Positions 57,201-64,000 of a stretch of 64,000 bases of DNA are shown in pieces; positions within the stretch are counted from its first letter, which is position 1, and every line of letters starts with the position of its first letter. The translations under genes were made by a program, and so were the position numbers. The DNA comes from Silene conica (Eukaryota > Streptophyta > Magnoliopsida > Caryophyllales > Caryophyllaceae), in assembly GCA_029255685.2 (NCBI GenBank), contig CM055311.2, positions 58,301,048 to 58,365,047 of the forward strand, in the 5' to 3' direction. The notes below the pieces were generated by a model. It had not been told where the DNA came from. It did no database searches and saw nothing but the letters and a program-made list of their open reading frames with translations.

Positions 57201-59532
57201 AAAAAGAACTTTAAAGTGACTAATAGATATACAAAAGTAGGGACCGATGACATTTAGAAAAAAGAAAAGAAAAGAAAAAATAAAGGAACTTGATACTAAT
57301 GATTTTTATATGGAGTCAAAGACCGCCTACGTTACTTCTACTCTTCACTATTGGCCATACACATAGCTGACACGACATTCGAGGATACAGATATGGAATC
57401 CGTAGGCGACCCTTTCCCATCCAACATTTCTCCTACGAAAGGCAGAAATTCACATGACATAGGTACAGGAATCAGTGTATGAATCATAAAAGGGGATTTT
57501 GACTATTTCAAATCTTAATTATTAAACATTTCTCTATTCTTTACAAAAAAAAAGAATTTATATAATTAAAATTTTGCTCAAAGCCTTCGACAGAGTCCCC
57601 ATGTCTCAAAAATTGACGTTATTGATGAATTCCACACTTTGATATGTAGTATGTACACAGGTCCAATGGCCTTACGGCCTTACCCGAGTCTTAACTAACA
57701 GTCTACTACTACCAAATAGACTTTCCACAACATCAAAAAAAATGAGAACACAGCTTATAGTATAACTATCAAGACTAGAAAAATAGATGGCAAAAAAAAT
57801 TCATGGTGTGTATGTACTCACAACTTTGCTTTATGAGCACGACCATAAGGTGTGTACTCCCTTTCTGGCTCTGGTTCTGGCTCTTTCTCATCTTCACCAC
57901 CACTCTGCCATGAAAACAAAATTACTGAGTGAATACATGTTTGATTCGCAGACATAAACTGCTCACAACTAATAATGCGAAAATAAGAAATATACTTCTA
58001 AAATAGGCCACCATTCAAAAATTTGACAGTCACAAAACTCATCATCAACATTGTAACAGTTACGTGCAAGTGTAAAACGCAACAGGAAAGCATTAACTCA
58101 CAGAAGACGGCTAATCATGTCTTACTTCACTCATAGCCCATAATCATCTAATCTCATTTTTCGAAAGCTATCAATGATAGCTCAAGAACATAACTACCCC
58201 ACTCTCCTTTTGTACTTGAGCCGTTGAGCGTCATCCTAAGGTCCAATTTAGTTCATTGAATTCCCTTTAAATCAATATTTACTCTGTAGGATAAAAATGT
58301 CTTTCCCGTGATTTATTAAGACTGCTAAAAGTGCGTTGACAAGGTTTACCTCGCTAAGTGTTTCAGTTGGATGAGGTGCAAATCCTTCCCTGTACGACAC
58401 TGCTTTCCTGAGGCGTTTGCCTCTACCAAGTGTGGCTTCCTCCTCATTCTGATATTTCTCCCACCTACAGTCATATATGAGACTCAATACAGGACGAGGG
58501 AGTTACAAAATCTTTTGCCAGAAAAATAGCATAAATGATCATTCAACACTCTCAAGTGAAACTTGTACTCCGTATTTGTTCATTTTCATACATTTACTGA
58601 TGCATAAAAACATACACTCTGCATTTTTCCCATAAAGAAAATGTATACACAAAAACATGTACGTGAGTAAGATCAATCACACAATTATCAAACTCGAGCA
58701 TGAAAGTACGAAAAAGATAAATGTTGAGCCATTGTGGTTCTCCTTTCTTACGACACCTATCTTACTTTTAATAAGTGTACCTCAGACGCCCTTAAGCCCA
58801 AGGTTCAACTGGATACTAGCCAAACACCTATATGATAGGGTAGACTTAGCGAGAGGCGCTACTATACAAGTTTCCTATTTTTTACTTCTAGTTCAAACAT
58901 TATGCCTTCTCCTTATTACATACTCTATAGATTATACTCCTTTACATGTCAATCCTTTTTTAAATCCAAAAAATAAAAATTTTGTTTTAAAAATGTAAAT
59001 TTGTACCCCAAAAAAGAGTGCCTTGTGTCTCTAAGGCACGTGCCTGGCCTCACAATTTGCGCTTCGTTGTCAAGGGACCTTTTTAAAGCAAAGGGACTTA
59101 AGTGAAGGCCTTTTTTGAAAAAAGGTCATTAGGTTTAAAATTCCTGCGCATCAATCATTATGGAAATAATCCAAAATGAACTTACTTTGCTTAACAGAGA
59201 TCACCAGCACAAGTAACAGATATATAATATGGTTAAGATCGTGTTCAATATGAAAAGCAATAGCAATATATACTAGTTAAAACAAAGACATGACATCGCA
59301 AACAAAATATAAGGAAATCAAATTCGTAAATTGCCTAAAATATAACTCGAAAGAGAGAACTCCTCATCATAGTCACTTCTCACCTAACACGCAAAAGCTT
59401 ATCCCATTCATTTTCTTCTGCACCAATGGCCCCGTCTTTATCTGAGTTTAGAGCAGAAGCATCACCGGCAATGACAACCGGTGAATCAGTTTTCCCTTCC
59501 TCCTCCATCGTCTCATCCGTCCACTCAATAGA
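54262..59532 (-). CDS. CHR4: CHR4/PKR1-type chromatin remodeller, C-terminal part (partial)
   Basis: Exons on the minus strand: 59532-59384 ([15 protein letters not shown]...WDKLLRVR), 58464-58350 ([20 protein letters not shown]), 57904-57832 ([20 protein letters not shown]), 56900 to about 56290-56220 ([25 protein letters not shown]), and the last exon about 56013-54262. Phases join through the first four; the fourth donor is uncertain. The last exon holds a Myb/SANT-like segment [20 protein letters not shown] (about 55590) and an [16 protein letters not shown] motif. Both match the C-terminus of Arabidopsis CHR4 (PICKLE-related 1), a CHD-family ATP-dependent remodeller of the nucleus. The PHD, chromo and helicase domains lie upstream and are not seen before 64,000. 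No stops or shifts; I consider it a functional host gene. Confidence 0.92.
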
Positions 59533-60732
59533 CTGCTTCAGGAAAATGTGATTAATCATATGAGTGTAATGAACTACGATAACTTCTTACTATAAAGAAA
59601 ATTCAAATATCATAGGAGCCAAAAAATACATGCAAGCCAGCAACTGAGGCAGTAGAGAATAAATGACGTAGAAGCTTTTGAGATCAATTCCGGCTCAAGT
59701 GAAATCTTAAAACAATAAAACAAGGGAAATAAAAGGTCTAAAAGAAAGAACTTGTATTTAATGGTCTCTGTTAAAAAAAAAATAAGAGATAAACAAGAAT
59801 GAAGAGCACACACCATCCAGCATTGCCCCTCATCAGATCTCCAAAGCAAAATTTAAAAGAAACCTAAGTATTGCAGGCACCAGGTAATGGGAACCAAGTT
59901 CAGTTGAAAACCAAAGGCATTTCAGTACTATATTAACTGAACTTGTCTTTTTTTTTAGCCAACATTTTGTATTGACGGATGTGCATTCAATATCTGCCAA
60001 CCGTTTACAACTAACAGAGAGTGTTTGCCTCCCTCTGAGCAATTTTCCCACCAACCATAATGCATGGGCAGTTTTATTGGGTGTTGGAAGAAACTACAGG
60101 AATTAAAATACTCCAGAATCTGATAAAACAGATATATTTTTATTTGTCATAATTATGCATGTATCGACCACTGTAATACAAGGAAATGGCAAAACAATAA
60201 AATGACATACAGTAATCATTTCCGCCATAATTGACGGTTGACGTTCCTCACGCCTATCTCACTCTAATTATGCAACGATCTAGAAGAGGTGTAAACATAC
60301 TATTAAGAAAACCAATCATATGTTGTATTATAACTGTCCAGTTACATGCCCTATCTCATCTCCCATTCCCTTCTCCTCTTTAACTCGCATATCAAGTGTC
60401 CTTGCTTTATCCTCAAATATCTACTTTATACCTATGATAGCCCATGATGGACACAGCAAGAGTCAGTACCAATGAACATTGCTAGCAAAAAGGTACCCAC
60501 AATTGATCTATGAGATCCTACTATCATGGAATACCACCTTTTCCTTAGGCAGATCAAAGATCTCTTGAAATGATCTCCCAAAGCTCTGAAGGATGACAAG
60601 CCCACTACAGCTATAAGATGTAAATGTAAAATAACACGCTAGAGCACGGCTCCCCCTCCAGAAAAATGCATGTTGGCAGAATTAGAGTTTTCCATTAAAT
60701 ATAGATACACAGTGGTCATTTTCCTATTTTGT
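59533..60732 (-). other. Probable upstream intron of CHR4
   Basis: No exon recognised up to the MITE array. The splice acceptor at 59534-59533 (GAAGCAG) shows that the gene continues to higher coordinates. Confidence 0.5.
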
Positions 60733-63046
60733 TACTCCCTCCAACTCAATGCGTTCCTCTCATTTGCTTTATACACGGTTCTTAAGAAATATGATAGTTA
60801 ATTCTATAAACTTGCAAGTGGGTTAGTCACTAAAACTAAACAGTATTTGCCAAAGTACTTATCCCACACATCCTCACAATCTAACCATCAACTCTCACCA
60901 TCAGTTTTCTCAGTTTTTACCACCATCGTCAACTGAGAACACTCTCAGAGTAGTCGTCACCATAATCCCACCAAAAATCGTCGATCACCCACCCAGGTCC
61001 ACCAAGTTGGTGTTTGAGGTTGCAGTCGGCAAGGATAAGATGTGGTGGGGCTGCGGTGGAGGTCGGATGGCGGTCATTGTTGAGGTCTTTGAGTGAAGAT
61101 GGTGTTGGGCAGTGGTATGGATGGTGCAGGAAGGAGGAATGGTGGTAAAGTGGTTGGGGCTAAGTGACGGTGGGAGGAGGGAAGATGGTGTATTCAATTT
61201 AGGTTAAATGATCATGTTTAATATTATTGTTGGGTTAGTAACAATAATAAGGTCATTTACTCCTAAAAACTTACCTAAAAAGGAAAGAAATGAAATTGAA
61301 GGTTCAACAAGATGTGTCCCAAATAGGAATGTGGGAGGAACAAAATGAAGCGGAGGGAGTACATTAAATTCTATTTGTTTCCATTTCTAGATATCTTATC
61401 CTCGCTGACCATTTGCTAGAAAATTATCCCACACATCCTCACAATCTAACCATCAACTCTCACCATCAGTTTTCTCAGTTTTTACCACCATCGTCAACTG
61501 AGACCACTCTCAGAGTAGTCGTCACCATAATCCCACCAAAAATAGTCGATCACCCACCCAGGTCCACCAAGTTGGTGTTTGAGGTTGCAGTCGGCAAGGA
61601 TAAGATGAGGTGGGGCTGCGGTGGAGGTCGGATGGCGGTCATTGTTGAGGTCTTTCAGTAAAGATGGTGCTGGGCAGTGGTATGGATGGTGCGGGAAGGA
61701 GGAATGGCGGTAAACTGGTTGGGGCTAAGTAACGGTGGGAGGAGGGAAGATGGTGTTTTCAATTTAGGTTAAATGATCATGTTCAATATTATTGTTGGGT
61801 TAGTAACAATAATAAGGTCATTTACTCCTAAAAACTTACCTAAAAAGGAAAGAAATGAAATTGGAAGTTCAACAAGATGTGTCCCAAATAGGAATGTGGG
61901 AGGAACAAAATGAAGCGGGGGGAGTACATTAAATTCTATTTGTTTCCATTTCTAGATATCTTATCCTCGCTGACCATTTGCTAGAAAATTATCCCACACA
62001 TCCTCACAATCTAACCATCAACTCTCACCATCAGTTTTCTAAGTTTTTACCACCATCATCAACTGAGAACACTCTCAGCGTAGTCACTACCATAATTCCA
62101 CCAAAATCATCGATCACCCACCCAGGTCCACCAAGTTGGTGTTTGAGGTTGGAGTCGGCAAGGTTAAGATGTGGTGGGACTGCGGTGGAGGTCGGATGGC
62201 GGTCATTGTTGAGGTCTTTGAGTGAAGATGGTGTTGGGCAGTGGTATGGATGGTGCGGGAAGCAGGAATGGTGGTAAATTGGTTGGGGCTAAGTGATGGT
62301 GGGAAGCGGGAAGATGGTGTTTTCAATTTAGGTTAAATGATCATGTTTCTATAATGAATATTACTGTTGGGTTAGTAACAATAATAAGGTCATTTACTCC
62401 TAAAAACTTACTTAAAAAGGAAAGAAATGAAATCGGAGGTTCAACAAGATGTGTCCCAAATAGGAATGTGGGAGGAACAAAATGAAGCGGAGGGAGTACA
62501 TTAAATTCTATTTGTTTCCATTTCTAGATATCTTATCCTCACTGACCATTTGCTAGAAAATTACCCCACACATCCTCACAATCTAACTATCAACTCTAAC
62601 CATCAGTTTTCTAAGTTTTTACCACCATCGTCTACTGAGAGTGCTCTCAGAGTAGTCGCTACCATAATTCCACCAAAAATCGTCGATCACCTACCCAGGT
62701 CCACCAAGTTGGTGTTTGAGGTTGCAGTCGGCAAGGATAAGATGTGGTGGGGGCTGCGGTGGAGGTCGGATGGCGGTCATTGTTGAGGTCTTTGAGTGAA
62801 GATGGTGTTGGGCAGTGGTATGGATGGTGCGGGAAGGAGGAATGGTGGTAAACTGGTTGGGGCTAAGTGATGGTGGGAGGAGGGAAGATGGTGTTTTCAA
62901 TTTAGGTTAAATGATCATGTTTCTATGATGAATATTACTGTTGGGTTAGTAACAATAATAAAAAGGAAAGAAATGAAATCGGAGGTTCAACAAGATGTGT
63001 CCCAAATAGGAATGTGGGAAGAACAAAATGAAGCATAGGGAGTACA
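60733..63046. repeat. Four-copy ~565-bp array derived from a Stowaway-like MITE
   Basis: The array is bounded by TACTCCCTCC (60733) and a final GGGAGTAC (about 63046); internal copies end GCGGAGGGAGTAC (61362, 61928, 62500). The ATCCCACACATCCTCACAAT box recurs at about 60861, 61426, 61991 and 62563, giving periods of 565, 565 and 572. Stowaway elements have CTCCCTCC ends and TA target sites. Frames of 69-99 residues on both strands recur with the unit and are not genes. Confidence 0.85.
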
Positions 63047-63471
63047 TCGAAGGAGCTACTTCAAAAGACAAAGAAACGCAGCCACTTTAGAAGAATCACT
63101 ACAAAAGAAATCATTTCACGTCCTTCGACTTTGCACCGTGCGTTTCTAATTTCTCAAACCCTGAGCTATTTCTTTAAAATGCTACTCACACATTGCAGTT
63201 TAAGAATGTGTGACCACTCAGGATGATTCATATCAGCCGACCCTAAATCATTTTTGGGGGTAAAAGGCTCTGATGTTGCTACTCATCGTCTTACCCCGTT
63301 TTTAGATGGAGTGATTTGGAGGAAGACAGATACAAATGTCCTTGTTTTGTTAGTAAATTGAGTTGCACTGAGATGGAGGGATCCATTTTCCCTCCTACAA
63401 ACAAAATAATATCTTTCCAGCAAGGGAAGGTTTGGAAGGACAGACCATTGATCCATTAGCCCTCCCCTACC
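63047..63471. other. No gene seen
   Basis: Low-information sequence between two repeats. No domain or repeat recognised. Confidence 0.3.
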
Positions 63472-64000
63472 TAGGGGTGAGCAAAACCGTATACCCGGTA
63501 CGATTTTGAAAACCGTATCGGGTATACGGTTTTAAAAATCGTAAAAATCACTATACGGTTTTAAAAATCATAAAAATCACTATACGGATCCGATACGGTT
63601 TTCGGGTACCCGGAAAAACCGTGTATACGGAATCCGTATATATGGATACGGTTTGGTGAGAAATGCCCAATTATATATTGTAGTTATTCAAGTGTTAATA
63701 ATTACATCTAACGTGCCTACATCTAATGAAAGACTAATTTTTTACTTATTAAGATAAGTTAGTAAAATAAGTCATAAAAAATCATTAAGAGTGGAAGTTG
63801 AAAGCTGAACTTTGCGTTTCATTAATATTTTTATACAAAAGTTCTAAACCATGTCGAAAATCGTATATACGGTTTTGTTTTTGCCCGACCCGGATACGGT
63901 ACGGTTTTGTGAAAACCGTATCGTATATACAGATTTCCGTATCGTATATACGGAAATTCGTATAATTCAAACCGTATACCGTATCGTATCCGTATTATAA
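63472..64000. mobile_element. GTATACGG-rich repeat, hAT-like MITE, runs off the window
   Basis: Starts TAGGGGTGAGCAAAACCGTA, a hAT-like beginning. Many ACCGTATACC / GGTATACGGTTTT words on both strands occur at 63485-63650 and 63860-64000, so the two ends can pair. The right end is outside the window. Class assignment is tentative. Confidence 0.5.

Noticed and set aside
61413..62900. Repeated 69-99 residue frames in the MITE array
   Set aside because: They recur with the 565-bp unit on both strands and match no protein family.

Overview
The window is nuclear DNA of a flowering plant. It has spliced genes with GT-AG introns, Ty3/gypsy retrotransposons, CACTA, Mutator-like and Stowaway-like DNA elements, and one clear host gene, a CHR4/PKR1-type chromatin remodeller. 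The species cannot be named from the sequence; a repeat-rich eudicot is the safest reading.

Layout. 1-2.4 kb holds an F-box-like gene and a fragment of the chloroplast GTPase gene TypA/SVR3. 2.4-3.9 kb is a hairpin-forming satellite. 4-11 kb is a 14-16-exon Ulp1-type protease gene of the class carried by Mutator-like elements (MULEs). After repeats and a ~560-bp foldback, 13.3-16.9 kb holds a broken FAR1/MULE transposase gene facing it, with a transposon-like terminus at 17.0-17.19 kb. 17.2-28.1 kb is a stack of non-autonomous foldback elements, each abutting a (TA)n tract. Each carries tRNA-like modules, poly-T/poly-A arms and a ~20-bp minisatellite; one is interrupted by a CACTA element that captured a heavy-metal-associated (HMA) gene. 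28.1-50.5 kb is an old minus-strand chromovirus-like gypsy element (iMet primer site). A solo LTR of its own family sits between protease and reverse transcriptase, and a young 12.35-kb Athila-like element sits in its gag (5-bp target duplication AAGCC, near-identical 1306-bp LTRs). 50.5-54.2 kb is AT-rich spacer with a MITE. 54.26-59.53 kb is the 3' part of CHR4 on the minus strand. 59.5-64 kb, probably its upstream intron or flank, holds a four-copy Stowaway-derived array and the start of another repeat.

Most interesting reading. The terminus beside the FAR1 gene, the foldback elements and the element at 27-28.1 kb share a similar terminal layout (GGATC-like and GTGAG-like words, a TAAATGAG-like word and CATTGGATC) and all lie against (TA)n. 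This suggests one family that targets TA microsatellites, with the FAR1+Ulp1 unit as a candidate autonomous partner (inference). The Ulp1 gene appears to carry two Ulp1 folds, a dead one followed by one with its catalytic residues. Three single-base breaks in homopolymers (Ulp1 gene, FAR1 gene, Athila pol) may be real decay or assembly error.
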